Shown in pieces: positions 40,061 to 48,890 of a stretch of 64,000 nucleotides of DNA. Positions within the stretch are counted from its first letter, which is position 1; each line of letters begins with the position of its first letter. A program made the position numbers and the translations under genes. Origin of the DNA: Actinomadura sp. K4S16 (GTDB lineage Bacteria > Actinomycetota > Actinomycetes > Streptosporangiales > Streptosporangiaceae). Where the stretch lies: NCBI RefSeq assembly GCF_008327685.1, contig NZ_BDDE01000010.1:682001-746000 (forward strand). The letters are read 5' to 3'. A model generated the notes under the pieces. The model saw only the letters and a list, made by a program, of their open reading frames with translations, had not been told where the DNA came from and did not search any database.

Positions 40061-40756
40061 TCAGCCGGCGGCCGCCGCCACGAGGGTGCGCCACTCCCGG
40101 ACCAGGGCGGGGTCGACGGGGGCCTCCCAGTCGCCGTCCGGCCGCACGGCCGTGCCCACGTGGAACGCGGTGATGCCCGCGGCGGACAGGACGGCGACGT
40201 GCTTGCGGCGCAGCCCGCCCCCGGCCATGATCATCTTCGCCGCGGCGGGGTCCTCGGCGGCGCGCCGGACGAGGACGTCGACGCCCGCGTCCACGCCGCG
40301 GGCGGAGCCCGCCGTCAGCACCGTGTCGAGCCGGCCGCCGAACGCGCGGACCGCGCCCCACGCCTGGGCGGGGTCGGCGGCGTGGTCGACCGCCCGGTGG
40401 AAGGTCCAGGGCAGCGGGTCGGTGTCGGCGGCGAGCTTGCCGGTGGCGCCCGCGTCGACGTGGCCCGAGGAGTCGAGGAAGCCGAGCACGAAACCGTCGG
40501 CGCCCGCGTCCGCCAGGCCGGCGGCGGCGCGCCGCAGCCGGTCCAGCTCGGCGCCGGTGGTGCGGAACCCCGCGTTGGCGCGCAGCATCACCCGCATCGG
40601 CAGCGACGTGGCCTCCCGGATGGCCGCGACCAGGTCGGGGTCGGGGGTGAGCCCGTCCGCGGCCATGTCGGCGACGACCTCGAGGCGGTCGGCGCCGCCC
40701 TCCTGCGCCGCGCGCGCGTCCGCCGCGGTCAGCGCGATCACTTCCAGCAGCGACAT
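40061..40756 (-). CDS. cutC: CutC-family protein
   Basis: A 231-residue TIM-barrel protein with CutC signatures LLEVIALTAADARAAQEGGADRLEVVADM, LTPDPDL, PLPWTFHRAVDHAAD and KMIMAGGGLRRKHV. The family was first linked with copper tolerance in E. coli, but a direct copper role is doubtful and the activity is not known. ATG 40756 starts at the family N-terminus; an ATG at 40798 adds 14 residues. There are no copper genes nearby. Confidence 0.88.
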   Translation of the reverse strand: MSLLEVIALTAADARAAQEGGADRLEVVADMAADGLTPDPDLVAAIREATSLPMRVMLRANAGFRTTGAELDRLRRAAAGLADAGADGFVLGFLDSSGHVDAGATGKLAADTDPLPWTFHRAVDHAADPAQAWGAVRAFGGRLDTVLTAGSARGVDAGVDVLVRRAAEDPAAAKMIMAGGGLRRKHVAVLSAAGITAFHVGTAVRPDGDWEAPVDPALVREWRTLVAAAAG

Positions 40757-40984
40757 GGCGACCCCCGGGAACCCGCTTGCGTTGTGCGACCGGCTCAAGC
40801 GTAGGCGAACCGGCGGCGCGCCTCGGGGCCGGCGGACGGTCTTTGCCGTGCCGTTAACCGCCGGGGTTCGCGGCGTTATTCCTACTCGTGGGTATCATGC
40901 GGCATCGAGGGAGTCCGCACATCGCCGCCGCAACGGCCGGTCCGCGCGGGCCCCCGCCGACCAGATCGACTACAGGAGTGGGCC

Positions 40985-42775
40985 GTGCGCGAGTTCAGCG
41001 TCCCCGCGATGGTGGAGGTACCTGACTCCGCCACTCTGACCGACGCGCCCTTCACCAGGGCCGCCGACGAGCCCGGCCGGATCGTGCTGCGCCGCAAGAG
41101 CGGCGACGCGTGGAGCGCCGTCACCGCCGCGGAGTTCGCGGCCGAGACGGCGGGGGTCGCCAAGGGCCTGGTCGCCGCCGGCGTCGAACCCGGCGACCGG
41201 GTGTGCCTGCTGTCGCGGACCCGCTACGAGTGGACCGTCCTGGACTACGCGATCTGGGCGGCGGGCGCGATCTCCGTCCCGATCTACGAGACGTCCTCCG
41301 CCGAGCAGATCGAGTGGATCGTCGGCGACTCCGGGGCGAAGGCCGTGTTCGCCGAGACCGACGCGCACCTCGCGGCCGTCGCGGAGGTCCGGGACCGGCT
41401 CCCGGAGCTGGCGCACGTGTGGGGCATCGACGCGGGCGGGGTCGCGGAGGTCACCCGGCTCGGCGCCGACGTCGGGGACGACGTGGTCGATGAGCGCCGC
41501 CGGTCCCGCACCGCCGCCGACATCGCCACGCTCGTCTACACCTCCGGCACCACCGGGCGCCCCAAGGGCTGCGAGATCACGCACGGGAACCTGGTGTCGA
41601 CCGCCCGCAACGCCGTGCAGGGGGCGATCGCCGAGATCGCCGTCGAGGGCAGTTCCACGCTGCTGTTCCTGCCGCTCGCGCACGTGTTCGCCCGGCTGAT
41701 CGAGGTCGCCACCATCGAGGGCGGCATCGTGCTCGGGCACAGCGACGTCCCGAACCTGCTGCCGGACCTCGCCTCGTACCGGCCGACGTTCCTGCTGGCC
41801 GTCCCGCGCGTGTTCGAGAAGGTCTACAACGGCGCCGAGCAGAAGGCCGCGGCCGACGGCAAGGGCAAGATCTTCAAGGCGGCGGCCGAGACCGCGGTCG
41901 CCTACAGCCGGGCGCTGGACGACGGCCGCCCCGGCCTCGGGCTGAAGGCCAGGCACAGGGTCTTCGACGCGCTCGTGTACCGCAAGCTGCGCGCCGCGGT
42001 CGGCGGCAGGGTGGAGTACGCGGTGTCGGGCGGCGCCGCGCTCGGCGAGCGCCTCGGGCACTTCTTCCGCGGCGTCGGCATCACGATCCTGGAGGGCTAC
42101 GGCCTCACCGAGACGACGGCGCCCGCCGCCGTCAACCGGCCCTCCGCCCTCAAGATCGGCACGGTGGGGCGGCCCATCCCCGGCGTCGACGTGCGCATCG
42201 CCGAGGACGGCGAGGTCCTCGTCCGCGGCATCAACATCATGCGCGGCTACTGGAACAACGAGGCCGCCACCAAGGAGGCCCTGGACGACGGCTGGTTCCA
42301 CACCGGCGACCTCGGCTCCCTCGACGACGAGGGCTTCCTGAAGATCACCGGCCGGAAGAAGGAGATCCTGGTCACCGCGGCGGGCAAGAACGTGGCGCCC
42401 GCCCCGCTGGAGGACCGGCTCCGCGCGCACCCGCTGATCAGCCAGTGCCTCGTCGTCGGGGACGGCCGCAAGTTCATCAGCGCGCTCGTCACCCTCGACG
42501 AGGAGGCGCTCGGCCCGTGGAAGGCCCAGCACGGCAAGCCCGAGGCGATGACGGTGGACGAGCTGCGGCGCGACCCCGACCTCATCGCCGAGGTCGAGGC
42601 CGCGGTCGCCGACGCCAACAAGTCGGTCAGCCGCGCTGAGGCGATCAAGAAGCACGTCATCCTCGGCGTCGACTTCACCGAGGAGGCCGGCCACATGACG
42701 CCGAGCCTGAAGGTGAAGCGCAACGTGGTGATGAAGGACTTCGCCGACGAGATCGACGCCCTCTACACCGGCTGA
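40985..42775 (+). CDS. fadD: Long-chain fatty-acid-CoA ligase (FadD15-like)
   Basis: A 596-residue AMP-forming ligase. The nucleotide P-loop is LVYTSGTTGRPKGCEITHGNL; FLPLAHVFARLIEV is the linker/L-motif region of long-chain ligases; GYGLTETTAPAAVN binds adenine; GWFHTGDLG and KITGRKKEILVTAAGKNVAP form the hinge and C-terminal domain. It activates fatty acids for lipid synthesis or degradation. GTG 40985 follows AGGAG by 6 nt. Its place next to SRPBCC and glycosyltransferase genes matches mycobacterial fadD15 (Rv2187). Confidence 0.93.
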   Translation: MREFSVPAMVEVPDSATLTDAPFTRAADEPGRIVLRRKSGDAWSAVTAAEFAAETAGVAKGLVAAGVEPGDRVCLLSRTRYEWTVLDYAIWAAGAISVPIYETSSAEQIEWIVGDSGAKAVFAETDAHLAAVAEVRDRLPELAHVWGIDAGGVAEVTRLGADVGDDVVDERRRSRTAADIATLVYTSGTTGRPKGCEITHGNLVSTARNAVQGAIAEIAVEGSSTLLFLPLAHVFARLIEVATIEGGIVLGHSDVPNLLPDLASYRPTFLLAVPRVFEKVYNGAEQKAAADGKGKIFKAAAETAVAYSRALDDGRPGLGLKARHRVFDALVYRKLRAAVGGRVEYAVSGGAALGERLGHFFRGVGITILEGYGLTETTAPAAVNRPSALKIGTVGRPIPGVDVRIAEDGEVLVRGINIMRGYWNNEAATKEALDDGWFHTGDLGSLDDEGFLKITGRKKEILVTAAGKNVAPAPLEDRLRAHPLISQCLVVGDGRKFISALVTLDEEALGPWKAQHGKPEAMTVDELRRDPDLIAEVEAAVADANKSVSRAEAIKKHVILGVDFTEEAGHMTPSLKVKRNVVMKDFADEIDALYTG

Positions 42776-42794
42776 CCCGGGGTGCCGCCCGCGC

Positions 42795-43478
42795 TCAGGC
42801 GCCCGGCCCGCCGGGGGCCGGGCGCAGGGCGGCGACGGCGTCCTCGATCGGGGTGGAGCCGTTGAGCAGGTCGAGCGTGTGGCGGCGGACGTCGCCCGCG
42901 TCGAGCAGGGCGGCGATGACCGCCGCGACGTCGTCGCGGGTGACCGCGCCGTGCCCGATCGGCGGCTCGGCCAGCGCCACGAGCCCGGTGGGCGGGTCGT
43001 CGGTGAGGCGGCCCGGCCGCAGGATCAGCCAGTCCAGGGCGTCGCGGCGCCTCAGGTCGTCCTCGGCCTCGCCCTTGGCCCTGATGTAGGCCTCCCAGAC
43101 CTCGCCGCGCCCGGGCGCGGGCGGCTCGCCGGCGCCCATCGCCGAGATCTGCACGAAGCCGCGGACGCCCGCGCGCTCGGCCGCGTCCGCCGTCAGCACC
43201 GAGGCGGCCCGGTCGACGCTGTCCTTGCGCGCCACGCCGCTGCCCGGCCCCGCCCCGGCGGCGAAGACGACCGCGTCCGTCCCGGCGAAGTGGCCGGCGA
43301 CCTCGTCGGCGGTCGCCGACTCCAGGTCGCACACGACCGGTTCGGCGCCGGCGTCCCGGATGTCCCCGGCGTGGCCGGGGTTGCGGATGATGCTCAGCAC
43401 GGTGTCCCCCCGTGCGGCCAGCAGCCGGGACAGCCGCAGCGCGATCTGCCCGTGCCCGCCCGCGATCACGATGTTCAT
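42795..43478 (-). CDS. NAD(P)H-binding atypical short-chain dehydrogenase
   Basis: A 227-residue Rossmann protein opening MNIVIAGGHGQIALRLSRLLAARGD (glycine motif GGHGQIA), with VVCDLESATADEV (acidic end of strand), VVFAAGAGPGSG, FVQISAMGA and AYIRAKGEAEDDLRRRDALDWLILRPGRL. It lacks the Tyr-x3-Lys pair of active SDRs (here IRAKG), so it may be a regulatory or isomerase-like NAD(P)-binding protein of the YwnB/NmrA type. It lies convergent with the acyl-CoA ligase (19 bp gap). Confidence 0.87.
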   Translation of the reverse strand: MNIVIAGGHGQIALRLSRLLAARGDTVLSIIRNPGHAGDIRDAGAEPVVCDLESATADEVAGHFAGTDAVVFAAGAGPGSGVARKDSVDRAASVLTADAAERAGVRGFVQISAMGAGEPPAPGRGEVWEAYIRAKGEAEDDLRRRDALDWLILRPGRLTDDPPTGLVALAEPPIGHGAVTRDDVAAVIAALLDAGDVRRHTLDLLNGSTPIEDAVAALRPAPGGPGA

Positions 43479-43495
43479 GCCGCGATCGTAGGACG

Positions 43496-43535
43496 CGAGG
43501 GTCCCGGGCGCGCGGACGCGCGCCCGGGACCCTCG
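43496..43535 (-). terminator. Strong hairpin terminator after the DUF1996 gene
   Basis: CGAGGGTCCCGGGCGCGCG (43496-43514) and its exact complement (43517-43535) form a 19-bp stem with a minimal loop. It lies 14 bp past the DUF1996 stop and 18 bp before the next start, separating the two units. No U-tract is present. Confidence 0.75.
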
Positions 43536-43549
43536 GAACCGGTCTCCGC

Positions 43550-44965
43550 TCAGCGGCGGCGCTTGATCCGCGTCCCGGCCCTGCCGTTGATCGTGTTCAC
43601 CGCCTTCGCCATCAGCTGCTCGTCCATCACGTTGATGAGGTCGCCGTGGTCGGTCACCGGGTCGTGGCCCGACTCGGGGAAGCTGTCCAGCGCGAACGCC
43701 AGCGGCTTGGCCGGCAGGTTGTAGGCCAGCGTCATCCGCAGCTGCGGCACGGCCTTCGTGCCCTGCGGGCACTGCCCCGTCCGCTGGTCCGGGAACTGGA
43801 TGTGGTCGCGGTGGTTGGCGCTGTCGGTGTTCTGGCCGTCCCAGCAGCTCGGGAAGTTCAGCACGCGCAGCACCTTGCTGCCCTGCGGGCACAGCGGGTA
43901 CTTGTCGGTGAAGGCCCGGTTCTCGAAGCCGGTGCACGTCCAGCTGGCGTGCGCGTTCTTCAGGCCGTTCGTCACCGCCTTGGCGTCACCGGTGGCGACC
44001 CGGATGAACCGCGGCATCGCGGTCACCTTGCTGCGCGGGTTGCCGAGGAACTGGAGCTTCACGCTCGACGGGGTGACGATGCTGCCGACGTTGCCGTCCG
44101 CCGTGCTCTGCTGCGCCCGGTCGGAGTTGTCCTGGCCGTCGCGGAGCCGGATCACCGGCCAGAAGTAGGCCGACTTGTCGCCGTTGGTGCAGGTGGTCCC
44201 CGCGGCGGCGAAGGTCTCGTCGGTGGAGAACGCGTTCGTGTCCAGGTTGCCGACGTAGTCGTGGATGTGGTGCGCGCCGTTCACGACGCCGGGGGCCGCG
44301 AGCACGTTGTCGGGGTTGCTGTGGGCCTGCCCCGCGTTCACCCCGCAGCTGGACGCGAACACGCCGGTCGAGGCCTGGCGGCTGCGGCGCGGCTGCCGCA
44401 CGCGCGGCGCCTTGCGGATGTCGACGAACTGGTCCGCGCGCAGCTCCGGATTCGCCGGGGCCTGCCCGCCGTTCTGGCCACCGTTCTGGCCACCGTTCTG
44501 CCCGCCGTTCTGGCCGCCGTTCTGGCCGTTGTCCTGCCCGCCGCCGGGCTGCTGGCCGCCCTGCGGATCGGCCGGCGGGGTCGTCTGGCCGCCGTCGATC
44601 GGGCCGCCATCGCCCATCTGACCGCCATCGCCCATCTGACCGCCGTCACCCATCTGACCGCCGTCACCCATCTGGCCGCCGTCACCCATCTGGCCGCCGT
44701 CACCCATCTGACCGCCGGGCTGCTGGCCTCCGCCGGGCTGCTGGCCGCCCTCCGGATCGGCCGGCGGGGTCGTCTGGCCGCCGCCCTGGAGCTTCGGAAT
44801 CCCGGAGCCGTCCGCGGGCCGGGCCGGATAGGCGGCCGGGTTCGCCGCCCTGGTGGTCGCGGGGGTGTACGGCTGCGCCGCCGCGCCGGGGGTCTCCTGG
44901 CAGGCCGTCGCGACCAGGGCGAGCGCCGGGATCACCGCGGCGAAGGCTTTCTTCTTTCGTCCCAT
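43550..44965 (-). CDS. DUF1996 lipoprotein with tandem repeats
   Basis: A 471-residue protein with a lipoprotein signal (LALVATAC, Cys 22), so it is probably anchored to the outer face of the membrane. Residues 62-170 are low complexity: a GGQTTPPADP block, six QMGDGG repeats (86-121), a second copy of the GGQTTPPADP block (125-144) and five or six NGGQ repeats (147-168). The DUF1996 domain (about 175-465) has HSNPDNVLAAPGVVNGAHHIHDYVG, YFWPVIR, CPQGSKVLRVLNFPSCWDG and HRDHIQFP, with conserved Cys pairs. Function of DUF1996 is unknown to me. ATG 44965 follows GGGAG. It is last in a unit with two DUF4142 genes. Confidence 0.88.
   Translation of the reverse strand: MGRKKKAFAAVIPALALVATACQETPGAAAQPYTPATTRAANPAAYPARPADGSGIPKLQGGGQTTPPADPEGGQQPGGGQQPGGQMGDGGQMGDGGQMGDGGQMGDGGQMGDGGQMGDGGPIDGGQTTPPADPQGGQQPGGGQDNGQNGGQNGGQNGGQNGGQNGGQAPANPELRADQFVDIRKAPRVRQPRRSRQASTGVFASSCGVNAGQAHSNPDNVLAAPGVVNGAHHIHDYVGNLDTNAFSTDETFAAAGTTCTNGDKSAYFWPVIRLRDGQDNSDRAQQSTADGNVGSIVTPSSVKLQFLGNPRSKVTAMPRFIRVATGDAKAVTNGLKNAHASWTCTGFENRAFTDKYPLCPQGSKVLRVLNFPSCWDGQNTDSANHRDHIQFPDQRTGQCPQGTKAVPQLRMTLAYNLPAKPLAFALDSFPESGHDPVTDHGDLINVMDEQLMAKAVNTINGRAGTRIKRRR
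44462..44527 (-). repeat. 12-bp tandem repeat encoding NGGQ
   Basis: Five to six units of a 12-bp sequence encode Asn-Gly-Gly-Gln inside the DUF1996 protein, forming a hydrophilic spacer. Confidence 0.75.
44603..44710 (-). repeat. 18-bp minisatellite encoding QMGDGG
   Basis: Six units of an 18-bp repeat (top-strand unit GCCCATCTGACCGCCATC with small variants) encode Gln-Met-Gly-Asp-Gly-Gly six times. Some units are identical, suggesting recent copy-number change. Confidence 0.8.
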
Positions 44966-45009
44966 GGAAAAGTGCTCCCTTTGAGGGGATTGGATGTGCA
45001 TTCAACGCG

Positions 45010-45630
45010 TCAGGAGGCCAAGCCCGTGCTCTCCAGCAGGGAAATGTGCGTGTTGACGACCTTCAGAACGCGTTCGGAGAACTCTCGGATCAACGTGTTC
45101 TTGGTCTGCGCACGAATCTTGGAGATGAGCTGGGACATCTTCCGGTCCGCAGTGTGGAGCCGCTGTACGAATGTCTTGTCGTAGTCGGCGCCGAACTTGC
45201 CCGACAACTCTCTCAGCCAGTTCCTCTGCGCGCCGTCGGGCGCGTTGGGAATCAGCACCCCGAGTTGCTGCGCCACATAGCGGACATCGGGGTCCGTCCT
45301 CTCCAAGTGCTGCGTCCAGATGGTCTCGCCGACCTTCTGCACCCGGGCCGACTCGGAATGCTGCTGAGCCTGTTGACCCGTGGGCATCTCCCACAGTGCG
45401 GTCGTTCTGACCTCGACGAGGAGCCGCCTGTCCGATGCGCTCAGCGGCCCCCACTTGGTGTTCACGGTGCCACCCGTGTCCGCCGCGCCGCTGGCGGGAG
45501 CCCTGATCGGATTCATGACGGCCACAAAGGCGGCCGTAATGGCGACCGCGGTCGCCAGAAGCATGAGCGCGCGCCCCCGGCCAAGGCGCGAGAGCCAACG
45601 CATTTCAGTCATTCCGTAGGAATTCTTCAT
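45010..45630 (-). CDS. DUF4142 protein, copy 2
   Basis: A 206-residue protein with a short basic N-terminus and one membrane/signal segment (ALMLLATAVAITAAFVAV, about 21-38), followed by a helical DUF4142-type bundle in the secreted part: LSASDRRLLVEVRTTALWEMPTGQQAQQ and ADYDKTFVQRLHTADRKMSQLI. It is about half identical to the next gene upstream, sharing GGTVNTKWG, LWEMP, GQQAQQ, NTHISLLESTGL. ATG 45630 follows GGAGGAGGA. DUF4142 domains have a ferritin-like look but no metal ligands were identified here. Confidence 0.85.
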   Translation of the reverse strand: MKNSYGMTEMRWLSRLGRGRALMLLATAVAITAAFVAVMNPIRAPASGAADTGGTVNTKWGPLSASDRRLLVEVRTTALWEMPTGQQAQQHSESARVQKVGETIWTQHLERTDPDVRYVAQQLGVLIPNAPDGAQRNWLRELSGKFGADYDKTFVQRLHTADRKMSQLISKIRAQTKNTLIREFSERVLKVVNTHISLLESTGLAS

Positions 45631-45648
45631 GGCTCCTCCTCCGCCCCT

Positions 45649-46278
45649 TCAGTGCAAGGCGCGCCTGGGAACCAGGCCCGTGCTCTCCAGCAGCGAGATG
45701 TGCGTGTTGACGAATTTCATACCGGCTTCGATGAAGGGGCGCATCTTGGTGTTCTCGGTCTGCGCGCGGGCCTTGGCGAGAAGTTGGAACACCTGCCCGT
45801 GGGCCGCGCGGAGCCGCAGCACGAAGGTCTTGTCGTAGTCATCGCCGTACTTGCTCGACATTTCTCTCAGGTAGCTCTTCTGTGCCCCGTTGGGTTCGAC
45901 GGGAAGGAGCACGCCGAGCTCCTCCGCGACTCCCCTGGTGGCGACATCCAGCTGCATGTGCTGCCTCCAGATGATTTCGGCGACCTGCCGCACCCGTGGG
46001 GCGGACGCACGCTGCTGAGCCTGCTGGCCCGCGGGCATCTCCCACAGATTGGCCTGCCTGACCTTGACGAGTACCGTCCTGTCGAGGGTGCTCAGCCGTC
46101 CCCATTTGGTGTTCACGGTGCCGCCGAGGTTCGCCGCCCCGCTGGCCGGGAGGCCCACCGGATTCATGACCACCCCGAATGCGGCCGCCACGGCGCCGCC
46201 GGCCCCCGCGAGCAGGAGCCCGCGCCTCTGGAGAAGGCGCGGCCCGCGCTTTTCATCTATTCCGTAGGAGCTTTTCAC
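45649..46278 (-). CDS. DUF4142 protein, copy 1
   Basis: A 209-residue paralogue of the downstream gene, with a Tat-like or Sec-like N-terminus (basic RRGLLLAGAGGAVAAAFGVV) and the same helical domain: LSTLDRTVLVKVRQANLWEMPAGQQAQQ, RVRQVAEIIWRQHM, DDYDKTFVLRLRAAH. GTG 46278 is chosen because GGAGGAGG lies 4-5 nt upstream, the same arrangement as in copy 2, and the protein begins KSSYGIDEKR, parallel to KNSYGMTEMR. The gene pair and the DUF1996 gene lie within short gaps (18 and 44 bp) and probably form one operon. Confidence 0.85.
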   Translation of the reverse strand: MKSSYGIDEKRGPRLLQRRGLLLAGAGGAVAAAFGVVMNPVGLPASGAANLGGTVNTKWGRLSTLDRTVLVKVRQANLWEMPAGQQAQQRASAPRVRQVAEIIWRQHMQLDVATRGVAEELGVLLPVEPNGAQKSYLREMSSKYGDDYDKTFVLRLRAAHGQVFQLLAKARAQTENTKMRPFIEAGMKFVNTHISLLESTGLVPRRALH

Positions 46279-46403
46279 AATTCCTCCTCCGTCTCTCGCG
46301 GTCTCCGTCGCCCACAGCACGGAGTCCTTAGGACATACGCACCGCGTCGACGGCGAGGTTCAACGGTGTCCACCTGAATTCGTTTTCCCGCACGACCCGC
46401 AAT

Positions 46404-47915
46404 TCACCGCCTCGACGGTGCTCCCGGGACGCTGTCGACGACGCGGAGCGCCAATGCGGGGCACATGGCGACCGCCTTCTGGACGTCCTTCTCCATCCAC
46501 GAGGGAATGTCGGTGCCGAGCACGACGGGAAAGCCGTACCGGTCGAGCTGGATCAGCTCGGGCACGAGGTAGGCGCACAGGCCGTGCCCGTCGCACCGGC
46601 TCCAGTCGATCGCGACCCGACCCTCCGTGCCGTCCGGCACCGGGAGCGGCAGGACCCCGTAGGTCGACTGGCCGCACCCGGCGCCCCACCGGTGCGCGTC
46701 GATGTCGGCGGTGAAGGCCTCCATCGCCGACAGGACGAACTTGGCCGTCCCGTCGGGGTGGGTGCAGGCGCCCCGGCCCCGGCCGACGCCGGCCGCGCGG
46801 CGGACGTCCTCCACCGTCCCGGCCCCCTCGGTGAGCGCCATCAGGGACCGGACGACGTCGGGCAGCCCGAGCCGGCACGGCCCGCACTGCCCGGCGGACT
46901 GAGCGGCGAGGTAGGACGCGATCCGCGTGACCTCGCCGAGCGGGCAGGTGCCCTGGGTGAGCGGCAGGATGATCCCGGCCCCGACCGTCCCGCCGACGCG
47001 CCGCATCCCGGCGCGCGACAGCACCGCCCGCGACACCGCGGCCGGGTCGAGCCACATCCCGTGGTAGCCGCCGACGAGCACCCCGGGCGAGGCAGGAACG
47101 TCGCAGTGGTCGAGGACGGCCTGCAGCGGGGTGCCGAGGGGCGCCTCGACGACCTGGGTCCCGCCGATCGTCAGCAGGGTGGTGCCCGGCTCGTCGTCCG
47201 TCCCGGCCGAGGCGTACAGGTCGGGGCCGAGGGAGACGAGCACCGCGAGCTGCGCGAACGTCTCGGTGTTGGACAGCAGCGTCGGGAAGCCGTCCACCCC
47301 GGAGTCGGACGCGCGGACCTTGACGCCCGGCGGGATCGGCGTCTCCCCGTTGATCGCGCGGATCACCGCGCCGCTCTCCCCCGAGATGAACCGCTCGGTC
47401 AGCCGGACGACCCGGGCCGGCATCCGCCGCTCCCTGATCGCGGCGCGGACCGACCGGGCGGCCTCGTCGCTCTCGACGGCCAGCACGATCCGCTGGGTGC
47501 CGAGCGCGTTCGCCGCGATCTGCGCGCCGTCGAGCACCAGGTGCGGGGCCCGGCCGAGCAGGACCTTGTCCTTGGAACTGCCGGGCTCGCCCTCGGCGCC
47601 GTTGACCACCACGACGACGTCCTCGCTGGAGCCACGCTCGTCGCCGCGCTCACCGGGCAGCAGCGCGGTCTGGTCGGCGGTCGGGTAGTTGACCCGCGCC
47701 GCGACCGCCATCAGCTTGCGGGCGAACGGGAAGCCCGCCCCGCCGCGCCCCCTCAGGTCGACCTGCTCGGCCATCCGCACCAGGTCGTCCAGCGCCGGCG
47801 CCCGAAGCCTGCCGTGCACCGCCAGGTGCCGGTCGAGGTCCAGCCGGTCGAACCGGTCGAATCCGAGCGTCAGCCGGGGCCCGCCGATGTTGGAGACGGT
47901 GACGGTCGAGGTCAT
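46404..47915 (-). CDS. NuoF-like flavoprotein fused to a [3Fe-4S] ferredoxin
   Basis: A 503-residue protein. The NuoF-like part (about 45-400) has the FMN motif RGRGGAGFP (55-63), VVVNGAEGEPGSSKDK for NADH, an SLBB-like segment and a cluster region GQCGPCRLG (Cys 344, 347) with Cys 384. The first Cys of the usual SCGxCxxC motif is replaced by Ala 341. The C-terminal ferredoxin domain (about 434-495) has three Cys, C441-x5-C447 and C485, the [3Fe-4S] pattern. It likely oxidises NAD(P)H and passes electrons to the heme membrane protein whose gene overlaps it by 4 bp. Confidence 0.87.
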   Translation of the reverse strand: MTSTVTVSNIGGPRLTLGFDRFDRLDLDRHLAVHGRLRAPALDDLVRMAEQVDLRGRGGAGFPFARKLMAVAARVNYPTADQTALLPGERGDERGSSEDVVVVVNGAEGEPGSSKDKVLLGRAPHLVLDGAQIAANALGTQRIVLAVESDEAARSVRAAIRERRMPARVVRLTERFISGESGAVIRAINGETPIPPGVKVRASDSGVDGFPTLLSNTETFAQLAVLVSLGPDLYASAGTDDEPGTTLLTIGGTQVVEAPLGTPLQAVLDHCDVPASPGVLVGGYHGMWLDPAAVSRAVLSRAGMRRVGGTVGAGIILPLTQGTCPLGEVTRIASYLAAQSAGQCGPCRLGLPDVVRSLMALTEGAGTVEDVRRAAGVGRGRGACTHPDGTAKFVLSAMEAFTADIDAHRWGAGCGQSTYGVLPLPVPDGTEGRVAIDWSRCDGHGLCAYLVPELIQLDRYGFPVVLGTDIPSWMEKDVQKAVAMCPALALRVVDSVPGAPSRR

Positions 47916-48877
47916 CGGATGACCTCGGTGTCACCGCCCTGCCCGGTCACGGGCATGCCGCGCGGATCGGAGACGGTCCGGCGGGGGTCGTCGTAGCCGC
48001 CGGAGCCGAAGTCCCTGTCGTCGAAGTTCCGGTTCCCGAAGTCGCGGGCGTCGCCGAAATCGCGCGAGTCGTCCAGACCGCGCGGGTCGTCGAACATGCC
48101 GCGGTAGTCGTCTCCCGCCCTGGCCCGCGCCATCGCGGCGACGCGTCCCTCCTCGTGCTGCCGCGCCGCCATGGCGCGCCGGTCCCGGCGGCGTCCGGCG
48201 CCGTCGGGCACCGAGAACGGGTCGATCTCGTCGCCGGCGCGGGACAGCTCCCGCGGCTTGAACACCACGATCATGCGAGTGACCAGGGCGAGCACGACGA
48301 GTACGACGCTCATCACGTAGCTGAGCACCACCCAGTTCGCCGCGGGCCGCCCGGTGATCAGGCCGTGCACGATCGCCATCGGCCAGGCCGCGTAGGCGAG
48401 CACGTGCATCGACCGCCACACCCAGGCTTTGCCGCGGGACACGAACCGCGCCCGCACCGCACCGGTGATCAAGGTGAGGAACATCAGCCAGGCGGCGACC
48501 GTGCCCAGTCCGACCGCCCCCTGCGGGACGACGATCTGGATCGGCGCGGCGATGCCGTTCATCACCTTCACCGAGATGTGCGCGACCAGCATCGCCGTTC
48601 CCATGGTCGCGGCCGCGCGGTGCACGGCCTGCGCCAGGACCCGGTGCCGGATCTCCAGGATCAGCCGGTCGGTGGCCAGCACCCCGACCATCACCGCGGT
48701 GGTGTAGGACACGAGCGCGAAGACGCCCGCGAAGAAGTTGAGGAAGTACTGCACGTTCGCGATCGCGACGGCGCCCTGCGGCGTCGCCGCGCCGGCGAGC
48801 ACCAGCACCGCGCCGACGAGCACCAGCCGCAGCGCCCAGTTGGGCACCGCGGGATCATCACTGCTGCGAATTCGCAC
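47912..48877 (-). CDS. Ferric reductase-like heme membrane protein
   Basis: A 321-residue protein. The first 205 residues contain six membrane segments with paired histidines suited to heme b: QAVHRAAATMGTAMLVAHISVKV and RSMHVLAYAAWPMAIVHGLIT. This is the ferric-reductase-like/YedZ fold. The C-terminal 115 residues are cytoplasmic, Arg/Asp-rich and carry degenerate RDFG/DDRDFG repeats (about 270-300). GTG 48877 follows GAGGAG by 8 nt. With the NuoF-like fusion protein it could form a transmembrane electron path to an external acceptor such as Fe(III) or an FMN protein. Confidence 0.87.
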   Translation of the reverse strand: MRIRSSDDPAVPNWALRLVLVGAVLVLAGAATPQGAVAIANVQYFLNFFAGVFALVSYTTAVMVGVLATDRLILEIRHRVLAQAVHRAAATMGTAMLVAHISVKVMNGIAAPIQIVVPQGAVGLGTVAAWLMFLTLITGAVRARFVSRGKAWVWRSMHVLAYAAWPMAIVHGLITGRPAANWVVLSYVMSVVLVVLALVTRMIVVFKPRELSRAGDEIDPFSVPDGAGRRRDRRAMAARQHEEGRVAAMARARAGDDYRGMFDDPRGLDDSRDFGDARDFGNRNFDDRDFGSGGYDDPRRTVSDPRGMPVTGQGGDTEVIR

Positions 48878-48890
48878 CGCTCGGACTCCT

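Noticed and set aside
44603..44710. Regular 18-bp repeats resembling a small CRISPR array
   Set aside because: There are no unique spacers, and the repeat is in frame inside a lipoprotein gene.
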